Source: Gnetum montanum (lineage: Eukaryota; Streptophyta; Gnetopsida; Gnetales; Gnetaceae). From it: a stretch of DNA of 64,000 nucleotides. The notes below the pieces were generated by a model. That model ran no database searches. It was not told where the DNA came from and saw only the letters and a program-made list of their open reading frames with translations. The stretch lies in assembly GCA_015680685.1 (NCBI GenBank), contig MNCI01020147.1:37270-101269 (forward strand), given 5' to 3'. Positions 1 to 12,480 of the stretch are shown piece after piece. Position numbers and translations under genes: made by a program. Numbering within the stretch: the first letter of the stretch is position 1; each line of letters begins with the position of its first letter.

Positions 1-790
1 AGAAAGATTTAGAGCAATTTATCTATAACTTGGTGTCATATTTAATGGATCTTTTTCAGTAGTGAAAGGGTAAGCCTTATTCTTAGTACCACACATCACA
101 ATTTTGGCTTTTTCACATTGAATTTTATTTTTTAACATTGGAAAAAATCATCCAAGAAAGTAAGGATTTGTTGCAAGCCTTCCTTAGAGTTGGATATAAT
201 AGCTACATCATTAGCATATACCAAACGGTTAACAAAGTCATCATTAATTTTAATAGAGTATCTATTAAGATTATATCAAATTACATGATGATTTATCAAA
301 TATATTTTTCTTGTGAAAACCATTGGTTACCATTTCTTTTGTCATCATGCATCTCTATAACCAAGATTTTATTTGTTACTCCAAGATCTTAGTATAACAT
401 TTTGCTAAAAGTCTAAGATATAAGAAAGAAATTCAATAAAAATAGATAACTATAATCTCTAATATGTTTCTTGTAAAATAGCCAATACAATTCTTAATAA
501 ATATTCCTCTTAAATATATTATTTATAGTGTAGGGACAAGCTTGTTGACATAAGATTGACTTTAAATGTTTTTCTACTAGATTTAATTTTAATTCATCTA
601 TTTTCCTTAAAAAGAACCTCAAGATCAATATAAAGAAGATCATTTTACAAATCATGTAGTTAATAGATTCTTTTTTTCTTAATTAACACAAGCTTCAAAT
701 CTTTTAATGGTGAAGCTAGTTCTTATACCAACCTCAAAAAGGAATAGTAGCTTCCCTTTTACATTTTTGTTAATACTGCAAAAGACTTGT
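1..790 (-). mobile_element. LINE reverse transcriptase fragment (block A, copy 1)
   Basis: Read on the minus strand, about 1-430 encodes a decayed non-LTR reverse transcriptase. The catalytic box is at 207-218 and reads YAND where a YADD is expected, followed by VAIISNSKEGLQQIL-like sequence typical of plant LINE palm domains. The paralog at 35,043-35,828 keeps YADD, so the Asp-to-Asn change is private to this copy. Stops and frameshifts interrupt the frame throughout. Bases 430-790 should be the upstream part of the RT domain but are too decayed to align by eye. The fragment runs off the left end of the window. LINE identity is fairly sure; the clade is not assigned. Confidence 0.7.
786..790. 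other. Empty insertion site matching the chromovirus in block A copy 2
   Basis: CTTGT followed by GTAGGTAAGC is continuous here. In the paralogous copy the same sequence is split by the chromovirus: CTTAT ends at 35,828 and GTTAT followed by GTAGGTAAGC starts at 46,981. This copy therefore preserves the unoccupied site. Confidence 0.85.
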
Positions 791-1611
791 GTAGGTAAGC
801 AATTAAAGAAAAATTGAACATAAGGGATGAAAGAGGGAAGCAAAAAGAATGAAAAAATAGAGAACACAAAAATGAAAATAAAAAAGGAGCCAAACATTAG
901 GAATGTAGAATCTCTTTTCTACAAAACAGAAAATGTAGAAACATTGATTTGGTAAACTAGAAAATGTAAAATCCTAAACTTACTAAAGTGAAAAATCAAT
1001 AACTTGATAAACTAGAAAATGCAATGCCCAAAGTTAATAAACTAGAAAATAAAAAACACCTATTTTGTAAATAGAAAAATATGAGAAACTCAACATACCT
1101 AATGAAGAAAATTGAAAAATGGAACTTTGCAAAGATTTGTCAAAATCATAAAAGCTTTATGTATCCAAATAATATTTTGTTCCCTAAATCAACTCAATTT
1201 TCATCCCCTTAATTTCCAATGTTACATAGCTTGAAGCATGAATATAAACTATTGAATAATAAGCATGCCATATAAAGAATAAGTATTCAATACCCTTGAG
1301 TTTTAAAGTGTTTGATTAATTTGCTAAGGCTTCTTGTTTTATCGGTTGGATTTATAACAAGGTTATTACTATGTTTGAGAGGAGAAAATGACTTGTAACA
1401 CTGGATATGAGTCCTAGTTGAAAATTGCAATGCTTCAATCACTTTTTTGTAATATGATAAATAAATTTATCAACCCTCAAAAATTAAAGTTATTTCTATA
1501 CTTCAAAATCGATCATTAATAAGGCCTAATCTTATTAAATGTTATCTTAACATAGATTTCAAGAATTAGAAGACTCCGATGGTGCAAGGACATCATTACA
1601 ATAACTATCTA

Positions 1612-1769
1612 ATTAATTTTCCCATCTTGTTCATCAACATAAAATAATGGTGCACCATCATTCATGGGACATTTGATTCATGCTTATCTAATTAATTTTC
1701 CCATCTTGTTCATCAACATAAAATAATGGTACACTATCATTCATGGGACATTTGATTCATGTTTATCTT
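1612..1769. repeat. 79-bp tandem duplication, two units
   Basis: Units 1,612-1,690 and 1,691-1,769 are nearly identical, differing at only a few bases. The paralogous position near 47,810-47,890 has a single unit, so this duplication arose in copy 1 after blocks A1 and A2 separated. Confidence 0.9.
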
Positions 1770-1892
1770 TTAATTGTGGAGTTAGATGATTTTTTAACCT
1801 TTGTGGATCTCTAACCTTTTAGAAGCAGTAACTTCATTTCATTTATAGTTGGATCATTAAACTCTGATCTTTCCAATACACTATTACTTATA

Positions 1893-2180
1893 ATAAGGCA
1901 TAAGCATATTCACGGTATGTTCACTTTTTTAATAAATGTTTGTTTACAATGCTTATGATTTTGTGAATGAGACCTAGTAGCTTACCCTAAGTTCATTGAA
2001 TTATTACCTAAAAATTTTATCTATTAACTATAAATTATATTGCATAGGCATATTCATGCTTTATTTACCTTTTTAATAAATGTCTGTTTAGAGTGCTTAT
2101 GATCTTGTGAATGAGAAGTAGCACCTTCTCTTATCTTCATCAAGCAATTACGTAAACATTTAATTTGCTAACCATAAAAA
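1893..2180. repeat. Older tandem duplication, period about 144 bp
   Basis: The motif GCATATTCA followed by a TTTTTAATAAATG run and a TTGTGAATGAGA run occurs at 1,904 and again at 2,048. The units are clearly diverged. Copy 2 of block A keeps only the first unit (about 48,005-48,150), apparently through a deletion. Confidence 0.7.
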
Positions 2181-2289
2181 TTTAACAACCCTTGTTACCC
2201 TGGGATTGGTTATATTAAAGAAAACTCCACTACTACATGTAGATTGAGCCATCTAAAAGATTCATGGCTTCCACTGGTCACACAAATCA

Positions 2290-3490
2290 AATTCCATTTG
2301 AACCTTTCATAACACATATACTAGAACTCTAAATCAAATTCTATTTTAACCTATGAGGTCCTTAACAAGGGTTCTACCAAATTGTATGCTAAAATCTTAT
2401 CTAGGACTTACTTATCCTAGTCACCTAGTTCAAATGTTGAAAATTTTATGTTATTTTAGCAAAATAGAATATGTAATATCTTGAAAATTGTAACTCCAAT
2501 TTTTGTGTTCAAAGGGTCAAAATGTATATTTTTAAATATCTTGAACACATTCGTAAAGTTAGATTCTAGGTGGGACATCATCCTAAGGTACTTTCTTAAC
2601 AAAGCTAATTTATGTAATATTTAATTATAATTAAACATAAACTCTAAATACTAGTTTAATTATAAAAGGTCATAAGGGATATGTTCTAGGTGGGGTCAGG
2701 ATTTGTAATTGCTCTATGAACAAAGTATTACATATTTGCATGTGCATAATCAACATATAGGATGCATAACTAGATGTGCATAAGTAAGCACATATGTGCA
2801 TGAAGAAATAAATATGCATAGCCAAACACTTGTAAAGGAATGACAATTTATAAAAGAAAAACTTCTTGGGATGATGATTGGTGGAGATCCATTATGCCCA
2901 ACCATGCAAATCATAGGAGTTCACTAGTGATCCATTTGAATTCCACAAAATTAGTTATCCAAGTGATCAATATTTCTAAATAGTGAATCATGTAGTTATA
3001 AGGTCATTATCCTCCTAACTCAAACTTGTGTTTTATCAGTACATATGGTTAAGTATGGTTAAGGGATCTAATATATATTTTTGTAATTATTGTTGATATA
3101 TTTTTATCCTAATGGGTAGATGATTGAATAAAGGTCTAATAATTAATTATCTAACTAATTAGCTAATCTAGTAACTAGCTATCCTAACTTGGAGTAACTA
3201 TTTCCACTTGTTGTATACATTCCAAACTAGTCCTAAACCTACTGGGTTACAAAGTGTCTATTACTAGGTGTACCAAATGTCCACTGTTGGGATATAGGAA
3301 ATTTCAATTTTATTTTCATCATATGAATGTATTCAGGTATATGGACATTCAAATAAAACTACGTACAATCTCTTAGATCCACATTGTGAACATTCATAGG
3401 GAAAATATTCAAAATCTACAAAAAAGAAACTACAAGATATATTGAAATTTATTAACTACAACTACAAAATTGGGAGGTATGAAATTTATT
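2290..3490 (-). repeat. R1 LTR-derived repeat, copy a
   Basis: From 2,872 (TGATGATTGG) this matches the LTRs of the Athila-like element at 8,414-17,272: shared landmarks are the CTAACTATCCTAAC tract, a GGTTACNAAGTG stretch and TACTAGG. The match is patchy, and relative to the copy at 48,631 it has an internal deletion near 3,297. The sense strand of this LTR family is the minus strand. The leader 2,290-2,871 is also repeated ahead of the copies at 48,631 and 56,969, so it belongs to the same larger repeat. No clear terminal boundary was found on the right. Confidence 0.7.
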
Positions 3491-4640
3491 AATTGAAAGA
3501 TAGACTGGCTAAGTCTTAACTAACTTTGAGTGTCAAATTTTACATTGTAATAAAAATGAGTGTCCATTACAACAAAATTGGACACTTTACAAATATTCAA
3601 AAAGTGCCTATATGATAAGTGAAGATGGGATGAATTCTCAAACAGTGCCTAGAGGTAGAGGCTCATATGCCTCTAATGATCCCTCATTCCATCCTAGCAT
3701 TGGTGGAGGTTGAGATTGGCCTGCTATTGCTGCTACTTCTACTAGAAGTTTAAAGGCATATATAATTTCTTTCATTCTTTCTCCTTTACTCATAGGTTGT
3801 ACATAATCCATGATGCTTCATCAATGTGGCTAATGTAGGAATAATCCATGGGTATGCCATTGAAGAAAATAGTTCCTTTACATTGATAAGCTAGGTAGTG
3901 AAAATTTTATGTTCTATGTCGAATGTCCTTACAAGGTTCTGTAGCTTCTAGTAATCTTTCATCTTCTTAGCCATGTTATTAGTAACAAATCATTAGTTAG
4001 TGAATTTTCTCCTGAGAACTTCAATCTCTCTGTTGGCTATTTTCAAAATTTTCTTTATTTCTTTGTGGAGCTTGAATTCTTCCTTGTAGACTACATAGGA
4101 ACTTGCCACCTACTTCTCAAGCTTGAACATTGGCCTCCTTGCTATCAGCATCATTAAGATTGCATAACAAAAGTTGGCAAGCTCCATGTACTTTGTCATC
4201 TCTTCAATTTGTGACTCCTTTAGTTGGATTTTATCTTTTCTTAATGCATTTAGTTCATTCAAGATGGGACATCATATGTCACCTCTTTGTTGAAGTTTTT
4301 GGAGGGCCTCATTTATTTTTATCTTTGCCAATTGGATTCCTCTTTCATTGGCCTCATTGAGAAGCTTGACGTAGTTCCTATAGTGATTTTTCACATGTTC
4401 AAATTTCAAAGATTTTTCCATTCAAGTAGCTACCTCAATGGTACTATTTTGGTGAAGGGCACATACGTCCTTTATTACGATACTTCATTTTTCTAATACC
4501 AACCTCCATAGATCTACATCCTTGGTAAGGTACTCCTACTGCTAGCATATTAATTCAAAACAATTATGTAACACTAATCACTCATACGTGGACTCCATAT
4601 TTTGAAGTTCATTTCGAAAAATATTATAATCTTCATTTTT
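3490..4640 (-). pseudogene. Decayed antisense frame with coiled-coil-like composition
   Basis: On the minus strand, about 4,010-4,390 reads as a Leu/Glu/Lys/Gln-rich frame. It contains ALQKLQQ, QIEEMTKYMELAN and LMMLIARRPM-like runs, broken by few stops. The paralog at 49,550-49,945 keeps a 68-codon open frame with matching words, so the same frame is recognisable in both copies of block A. The heptad-like spacing suggests a coiled coil. I do not recognise a family. The setting, between an LTR-like repeat and the zinc-knuckle repeat array, suggests an element-encoded protein, possibly a gag-associated or accessory frame. The remaining bases (3,490-4,010 and 4,390-4,640) show no other feature. 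Confidence 0.4.
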
Positions 4641-4682
4641 TTATCAAACTATTTAATCTTCTATTTATTTTTCATATTTTTG

Positions 4683-7600
4683 AGTAGGAAATTGTTGGTC
4701 ATCTTAGTTTCATTAAGCAAATAAAATTAATTTCTGTAACATTTCATTTTTGTAGATGCTTTTTTGTTGAAATTAATCTTCTTAACTATATAAAGAAATT
4801 AGCGTTATATGCAAGTAGAAAGACTCCCTTTTAGCCAAGTACATATTATAATATTCTTATTTCTTATAGCTTTTATCATTGTGAAGAATATTTGTTTAAT
4901 GGTTGTCCTTGTTTGCTCAAGAAAAAAGACGATGAGAAAAAGAATAAGTGTATTTAATTTAAAGATAAAAGAAAAAAAATTAAAGTTGAATATATGAAAA
5001 ATAAATTTAATGTTAATTATAAAATCATCCAATGGTAATAAAAAAATAGAGAAAATAAAAGGTTTTACAAATATGTTTACTAGTCCTACAAAAAATGTTG
5101 ATCACATTTGATGAATAGACTGTAAGATAAATTTTTGATCATATGATAAGAATACTATTAACTCAAAAATTAAAATTTATGTTGATAAATGGACTATATC
5201 TAATGGTAAAAACTCTTCACATAAAATTAATCATGATAGATGCTAGGATGAAAAATTTGTACAATCATTTTTTTATTGGATCTTCTTTTCCTACAAAATC
5301 TGGTATTTTGCTAAAGGTTTTTATTACTAACTTGAATCTTTTGCTATTTGAATTTCAAGCATGGATGTTGAAAGTGATGTAAATGTTATTAAGACTAAGC
5401 CATCATCCATACTAATAATTAATTTTCCACTCTTGAATTATCAAGGATTTATTTCTAAGGTTTTATATTTGAGTAGACACCTTTAAAATTAGAAAGCTTT
5501 TTATTTTTTGTTGTGTTTTATGTTTTATACTCAATGTTCAGCATCTTTTTTTTTATGTTTTATGTTTGATTTTAGCAAGTTTCATTAAGTCATAAATATC
5601 CATGAAATTTTTGTGTTGCCTATATATTTAGGAGGTAGATATAGTCATCTAGTTCTAGTTAAGGTTTTCTAGAATATCTAATTTTTTCAATGGATCTAAT
5701 GTTTCTCTAGTGAATCTAATTTTTTGAGTAAATTTAATTTTTCTCTCGTTGATTTTTCTTTAGTAGCTCTAATTTTTCTAGAATTCTCCTATTGGGAATC
5801 CTATGTTACTCCCAACGACCTCAACCAATGTTAAAATTTTTGTTTCTTTTATTCATCCAAAAAATTTTATCAATTTTCGAAATGCATATTTACAAGATAG
5901 TAAAAAAAGGTTGTAATGCCTTCTTCTATATATGTTGATGTAACTAAGACACTTGATTTTGTTCTTCATGATGATGTACATAAGTCATTGGTTGTTGATG
6001 TATCATTACAAGATGTGTTCATTCAAATTTTGAGTTAAATGCCTTGTAATCAATGTTTCATTTTGTAGTTAAATAATGTGATGAAAAAACATGACATGTA
6101 AGTCCTTCATGTCAATTATTATTCTTTATGTTTTCTACTTACTGAGTAAGGTAATGCTTTGATGGTGCAATATGCCCAAGAATAGGATCTTTTATACATA
6201 AGCATGTAGTAATAATCATTTGTAAGTGGGTTCTAGATTTTGATGTTTAATCTAAAGAATGCACTAAAGTTCTATGTTTTTTTCAATTACCATTGATTTC
6301 TTAAGAAATATGATAGGAAATTATTAGTCTTCTCAATCTCATTAAGTATATCAAGTCTATTTCTACAACTTTTAGTTTTTGTAGACCTTTTTTTATTAAA
6401 ATAAATCTTCTCAATCATGAAAAGAAATTAGTATTAAAAGCAAGTAGAAATACTTATATTGGACTAATTATATTATTATCTTCCAAATTATTGCAAATTT
6501 TTCCATTCTGAAGGATATTTATTTAATGATTATCCTTTTCTACTCAAAAAAAGAGATTCCATATTAAGAAAAAGTGTGTTAAATTTGAAGAAAAAAAATG
6601 AAATTAAAGATATGAAAATCAAGTTAATATTAATTATAATAATTATCAAATGATAATAAAGAGTCAAGGGAAGATAAAAGCTCTAATGTATATTTTTACT
6701 GGTACTAGAGAAAGTTTCAAGCATCATAGACATATAGCTTGTAAGACAAATTTTAGCTTGTCTAATAAAAATACTATTAACTCAACTAGTACCAAAAGGA
6801 AGGTTATAGTTTATGGTAAAGATTCTAAATGTAAGATCAATAATAAATGACAATGTGAAGATCTTCCATAAGTGCTATCACTTTCTTTCTTTAATATAAC
6901 TATTGGTATTAAGCAATAACTCTCTATCTCAACTCCTTTTATATAGTTAATATGATGATGGATATGATATTTTTGTATGGATTTGATGCTTTTCAAAAAA
7001 TTTAAGTTTTTAGTGATTCATTTGTTTTTTCACTAGATCTTATGTGTCTACAAAATATCTCATGTTTGAGTGGATGTGATGTTTCTTAAACAAATTTGAT
7101 ATTTTTTAGTAGATCTAATTTTTTTCTCTTTGATCTCGCTCCAACAAATCTGATTTCTCTAGAATTCTATATAACTTCCATCTTCTTCAATTAATGTTGA
7201 AATTTCTGCTACTTTTATCAATGTAGAAATTTCTATTCATTCTCAAAATTCAAATTTATAAGCTAGTAAGAAAAATGTTTTAATGCCTTGTAATGCTGAT
7301 ACACCTAAGATACCCAATTTTCTTCTCCCTAATAATGTATATGAGTCATTGGTTATTGATCTTTCATCACAATATGTGTTCATTATAATTTTTAGTAATC
7401 TACCTCGTAATTAAAATTTCATTTCATAGTTAAATAATGTGATGAAGAAACATGACATCCAAATATGCTAAAGTTCCATATTTTATCAAGTTATATAATA
7501 TTTCATTGATTTTTCTAAAAGCTAAGTAGGAAATTGATAGTCTTCTTAATTCCATTAAGCATATGTAGCTTATTTCTACAACTTTTGAATTTTTATGGAT

Positions 7601-8340
7601 ATTTTTTTGTTAAAATGAAACTTCTCAATTGTAGAAAGGAATTTGTATTATAAGCAACAGGAAAGAATTATATTCAACCAATTACATATCATAATTTTCC
7701 TAATTCTTATAGCTTTTGCCATTGTAAAGGAAATTTATTTAATGCTTGTGCTTTTTCCCTCAAAGAAAATAATTCTGAAGAAAATAAAAAATGTTTTGAA
7801 GTTGAAGATACAAAAAATCAAGTTAATCTCAATGATAAAAATGATCAAATAGTAATAAAGAATCAAGAGAAAACAAAAGCTCATATGCATATTTTTTATG
7901 GTACTAGAGAAAGTATTCAGTAATCGAGATAAATAGTTCATATGGAAAATCTTTTCTTGATTAACAAGAATATTATTAATTCAAAAATTAAAACTAGTGT
8001 TGATAAGAAGATTATAGTTGTTGATAAATATTTTCTATCTAATATTAATAATGGGTGATGAGGTGAAGATCTTTCATAGGTGGTATCGCTTTTTCTCTTT
8101 GATACAAATAATTTTACTAAGCCATAACTCTCTATCTTAATTACTTTTGCTATTTTAAATTCAAGCATGGATGTTGAAAAGTGATGTAAATTTTGTTAGG
8201 AGTGAGACCATCCTCCTTAGTACTAATTAATTTTTTTACTTAGTTTTTGAATATATCAATTGTGAGCTTGTTTATCTATGTAGATAGTCCTAAAATTAGA
8301 AAGCTTATTCTTTCCCTACCTTTTAATTGAATGATGTCTA
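4683..8340 (+). pseudogene. Three tandem units of a zinc-knuckle-like coding segment (copy 1)
   Basis: Three direct repeats begin near 4,683, 6,313 and 7,506 with the landmark TAGGAAATTNNTNGTC. Each continues through a VEI-like stretch and a decayed CX2CX4HX4C zinc knuckle ending LFNxC. A Lys/Glu-rich linker follows, and in units 1 and 2 an SSTNVEI-like block about 1.1 kb later. Unit 3 is open from about 7,661 to 7,922, reading FCHCKGNLFNAC then a Lys/Glu/Asn-rich tail. The VEI-then-knuckle order resembles plant LINE ORF1 (DUF4283 plus zf-CCHC), but a retrotransposon gag is possible. Spacing is about 1.63 kb then 1.19 kb. Unit 3 is cut short by the Athila-like insertion. Copy 2 at 50,215-54,060 has the same three units. 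Confidence 0.5.
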
Positions 8341-8408
8341 CTTAGCATCAAACTTTTCAATCAGAAATTTTAACTATCACTTCACTAAGTTTTATACCTT
8401 AATGGTAC

Positions 8409-8413
8409 ATATA
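8409..8413. other. Left target-site duplication (ATATA) of the Athila-like element
   Basis: ATATA directly precedes the LTR terminus TGATGAG. The right copy is ATAT at 17,273-17,276 plus A at 17,886, because a solo LTR later inserted inside it. Removing the solo LTR and its own duplication restores ATATA exactly. Confidence 0.8.
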
Positions 8414-9269
8414 TGATGAGCAACAAGGTACTCGTACACCCACCCATATAAGTCACAAGCCTTGATGCACAATCCCATCAAATTCCTTAGAACTTAAGTT
8501 TCTAAGTACACTAGTTCCAAGATGGGAAATCTAATCGTGATGATTGTTGTCTTCTCAACTATACTTATGAAGCTTAGTTGTATGGTTAACTATAATTGAG
8601 GCACATGATTTTTATTATTTTATATTTTATCCATCTATAATTAACAACAAGTTAAAACTTAATTTATGAATCAATTTAACTAATTTAATTGCTAATTAAT
8701 AACTAACTATCCTAACATAAATATCAGGTCCCACTTTTTATACATCTCTTGCATGCGTATAACATTGTTGGGTTACCAAATGTTAAGAATTTCTAGAATT
8801 ACCAAGCATCATATGCATGCTTAAAGTGGTAAGACTTATGTTCTTAATTAACTACTATTTAATCTAGCTAGCTTACTTTACCTTAATTGCATGAAAACAT
8901 TAAATGAAATTCCAAAAAACATTAAATACATAAATAAAATTTTTAAGCAAGCTAAGGTGCTGCAATTTTTGATCAGAAAGCTTTTCTTTATTGCTATGCA
9001 TACTATCATGCTCAGGTAGAACACTTCTTGAATAAAGATCCATACACTCAATGCCTCTTGTTGTGGTTACTTTTAAAAATATCCTAACTCTACAGAGAAT
9101 ACATTCAAAGATCTTTGTTATGCTATGAAAAAACTTATGTCCAAATAGTGTGCCCAAGCTCTATATTTATAGGTGGGCACATATCCCATGATATCAAATA
9201 TCCTACATCACGTCTTGGATCTTGATATTGGATATTCGATATCAAAGGTAGAATAGATATAGTTCATTA
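8414..9269 (-). repeat. 3' LTR of the Athila-like element (R1 copy b)
   Basis: Aligns along its length with 16,432-17,272. It begins TGATGAGCAACAAGG on the plus strand and ends TATAGTTCATTA, where the partner ends TATAGTTCATCA. The internal neighbour is the polypurine tract. A TATA box lies at 9,164-9,171 on the minus strand. Confidence 0.85.
9164..9171 (-). promoter_or_regulatory. LTR TATA box (3' LTR)
   Basis: TATAAATA on the minus strand, about 100 bp from the 5' end of the LTR in its sense direction. It is conserved in the partner LTR (17,181-17,188) and in the fragment near 54,480, inside otherwise diverged sequence, which is what a U3 promoter element would show. Confidence 0.6.
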
Positions 9270-9281
9270 TACCCCCATGAC
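9270..9281 (-). other. Polypurine tract of the Athila-like element
   Basis: On the minus strand, GTCATGGGGGTA abuts the LTR start. The upstream codons read EDKFSFSHGG, a typical end of a plant Ty3/gypsy reading frame overlapping the PPT. The second copy at 54,586-54,597 has the equivalent GTTGTGGGGATA. Confidence 0.8.
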
Positions 9282-11340
9282 TAAATGAAAACTTGTCCTC
9301 AGCTGAACAAAAGGAGTAACAAGTCCTCTACAAAATATTGGGAAGATATTGGGAAGGTATGGGATTATTGACTAATATGCAAACTGACTTAGATAGAATA
9401 GATAGATGCTAAGTGCCTAAGTGTATAGATTTACAATATTTTATAAAATTGGATGTTCCTTAGAAGAGAATTGAACACCCTAGCCACAAATAACATCCAA
9501 ATCCTTTGGTAGCTGAAGATCGAGGGAGAAAATTCAATGATCATGAAGGGTCCTTGTTGCATGGTGCTACTACTTCATCCTCAATGATAATGGTCCTACT
9601 TCAAGTCCATGATTCCCATTGTAATCATAACAAAATTACAAATTAGTGTGCAAGGTGTAACATATAGCTTTTAGGTACCTTCTCTCATCAGTAGTTATAC
9701 TTGGCTAGGTTGTGATGATGGTGGATTAATTTTTTTTAATGGTGTTAGTGGGAAGATTGAAAAATAGGTTGAAATGGATAAGTGGTCCATTAATAAATTC
9801 TAAAAAACCTAAATGTGATGAAATACTTGAAGAGGGTAAAAGAATTCACAACAATAAGGAAAAGAGGATTTCATTAAAAAATGTTGTGAAGATGTGCACA
9901 ATTGCATGTCATTGATGGGGACTCAAAAGAATTTGATTGTAAGAATGTCTAAGGATAAAGAACTTAACTAACCCAATGAAAAGGTATGCAAGTGGGTCCT
10001 TCCCAAAGTAGGCACATGCCCTTGTTACCATTGCATAACCTTAGACCAAGGCATCCATGGACCCTATGGGTGATTAACGGTTACAAAAATTGAAGTACAA
10101 AAACCTAGAAGAAACTACCTAAGAATTTTGACACATCAAACAAAGACATAAAAAAAAACATGAACACAGATAGTGAGGTGAGGCATGGAAAGCATAGCTG
10201 GATGAGAGAGAGAGAGAGAGGAGTGGAACCCTTGATTAAGGTGACATGAAGTCCCATGTAAATGTTGTTGTTAAACAACCTAATAAAATTCATCCTTAGT
10301 CCATACCAAAACCAACCACTTTCAGTGACTTCACATCACCACTCTAAGACTAGTCCACCCCATTAAGACACAAGAGAGCTCCCATAGAACAACCAACATT
10401 CCTTATTTTAAAAAGAAAAGAGAAGTAGAAAGTGAGAGAGGTACTTTCAGGCATGGGTTACATGTCTTTCGCGTCCCATAACTAGTGCTTGTACCTTATT
10501 TATTTTATAAAAGAAATTTTCTTTGAACTCCCATCATTTTTTTGAATGAAAACCACACCATGAAAAGACTTATTCAACTTTCTATTATTGGTCAACATGG
10601 AACGGTAAGTAATCTATGAAAAACACAAATGCACCCAAGTAAGAAGAAAGGTGCAAAGAGTACCGAGTGAAAAACACAAATGCACCCAAGTAAGAAGAAA
10701 GGTGCAAAGAGTACCGAGTGAAAAACACAAATGCACCCAAGTAAGAAGAAAGGTGCAAAGAGTACCGAGTCCCCTTGAAGTCACACCCTATTCAAACCCT
10801 TGAATCCTTTCCAAGTCTAAAAACTACCAAGGTTACAAGTTTGTTAAAGTTTTATTAGTTAGAAAGGGACATCATAGTTTCAGAACAATGGAAACCATAG
10901 AGTTTTTTTATGGGTGAATGTTGTGGACTCACTACCTATTTCATGAAAAAGAATCTATGTCCTAGTTATTAGTAACAAAATTCAAAGCTAGAATTTAGGC
11001 ACCAATAATCAAATAACCATAGAACACATGCCCACACCAAATAAATAAGGAATATTATTATTAAAACATAATAGGAGAATCACACCAAAATAAAGAAAAA
11101 TATACAAAAAATTGTAAAATATTTTAAACAAATAAAATGTACTAATAATTTTGTAAAAAAAAAATTGGAAAAAATTAACAACATAAGAAATAAAAAAGGT
11201 GTAAAAAAATGTGTAAAAAAAGGATGAAAAAATAGGGATCCACTTATATAGTTAATAGGGATGGCCATCTTTCCTACAACTAAGTTGGAAGGAGAAGATC
11301 TGAAAGATTGACCATGGTTGTCCATCTGATTAGGCATTTA
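9282..11340 (-). other. Spacer between integrase and 3' LTR
   Basis: About 2 kb with no recognisable domain apart from the frame end next to the PPT. Athila-type elements often carry an extra envelope-like or unknown frame here, but I see no signal peptide or transmembrane pattern good enough to claim one. The stretch contains a short GA run (about 10,206-10,221) and the 51-bp triplication at 10,617. Bases 9,282-10,600 are repeated at 54,598-55,900. Confidence 0.5.
10617..10769. repeat. Three identical tandem 51-bp units
   Basis: Units 10,617-10,667, 10,668-10,718 and 10,719-10,769 start TGAAAAACACAAATGCACCC and end AGTACCGAG. I see no mismatch between them, although the surrounding element is heavily diverged. 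The expansion is therefore recent, or a local assembly artefact. Confidence 0.95.
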
Positions 11341-12480
11341 TTCAACTACCTTGCTGAGGCTTGTGAAATGTTTTAACTTGTGTTTTGACCAATTAATTCT
11401 TGTTCTGGCTCTTAGGTTGTAGATCAACATGATGCCAAAAGGAAAAGCCTCATAAATAATAAAAAATCCTTTCCATGACATTTGGAACTTAGTTCATTTC
11501 AGTATGTGTGTAGGGTCTCAGTAGAGGATCTTATCTCTTGGTTGAAATTTAACTTTTGTAATTCTAAGGTCATTGTGTTTTTTGTTAAATGACTTGTGCA
11601 ACTTGTTATATGATAAGGCCACCAATCGATTTTCATTTAGCAAGTTAATATTTATTAATCTTTCTTTTCATGCTAGACTTATGTTAAGGTTAATGTCATA
11701 GGATTTTAAAAGTGTACGAAGCTTGGATTGAATAGGAAGAGTTGGCAATTTTTTATACACGAGTTCGTAGGGAGAGTATCCTATAGGAAGCTTCCAGGTG
11801 AAGAGGTAGGCCTAGAGGAAATCATTGAGTTTTGTGCTCCAGTGCCTCCTATATTTGCTAACTATTCTCATTAGTATATTTGTGATTTTCTTATTTGTAG
11901 CCTCATATTGACCATTGGGTTAGGAATGATAAGGTGTTATTAATTTATGCTCAACCCCCAAGTGTTACATAATCTTGTGAAAGATGGTGCCTGTAAAGTA
12001 AGTTCCATTATCAGTAATTAATGCACATGGCATACCAAGCCTATTTACAACATTATGTTGTACAAATCAAGCAGCAGTAGAAGATGTATAGTCAATGACA
12101 AATGCTACTTCTATCCATTTCATATAATAGTCAACAACTACTATGATGTATGCTATTTCATCTGACATAGGCATGATGTATTCATTCCACCATCTCATTG
12201 GTAATGTTCATAAGAGTGAAAAAATTGGTAAGCATCCATAAAAATTGTTGGCCAAAAATAACCTTTCTTCAAGATTTTAATAGTCATGCACCTTCCAACA
12301 TAGTGGCCCCCACAAGGACCCTCATGGATATCCTAGAGAATTCATAGTTGATCAACATCAAGGACACACTAATGAACTAGGCCATTAGCACACACCTTGT
12401 AGAGGTTCGTGTTGATCTCCATGAAGCATTTCACCTTGTGAAATAACTATTGTTTCTCCCAATGATCCAACCCTTATGGC
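11340..12480 (-). pseudogene. Integrase domain, Athila-like element
   Basis: On the minus strand near 12,180-12,310 the frame reads GHYVGRCMTIKILKKGYFWP followed by a DAY motif, matching the N-terminal zinc-binding part of plant Ty3/gypsy integrases (GGH...T...L..GFYWP). Further down, words such as LITDNGT-like and GTGAQNS can be picked out across frameshifts. The catalytic Asp/Asp/Glu set cannot be followed in one frame. The domain would insert element cDNA into chromatin; here it is non-functional. Confidence 0.6.

Larger units (their letters stand above)
1..8365. repeat. Block A, copy 1 of a long duplicated segment
   Basis: This whole stretch reappears in the same order and orientation at 35,043-35,828 plus 46,981-54,070. 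By eye the copies agree at roughly 85-90% over long runs, for example around 1,261-1,440 against 47,460-47,640. The join between the two parts of copy 2 falls at base 790 here, where this copy is continuous. Copy 2 lacks about 2,040-2,390 and carries only one unit of the tandem duplication at 1,612-1,769. Bases 790-1,611 and 2,181-2,290 hold nothing I can name. Confidence 0.85.
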
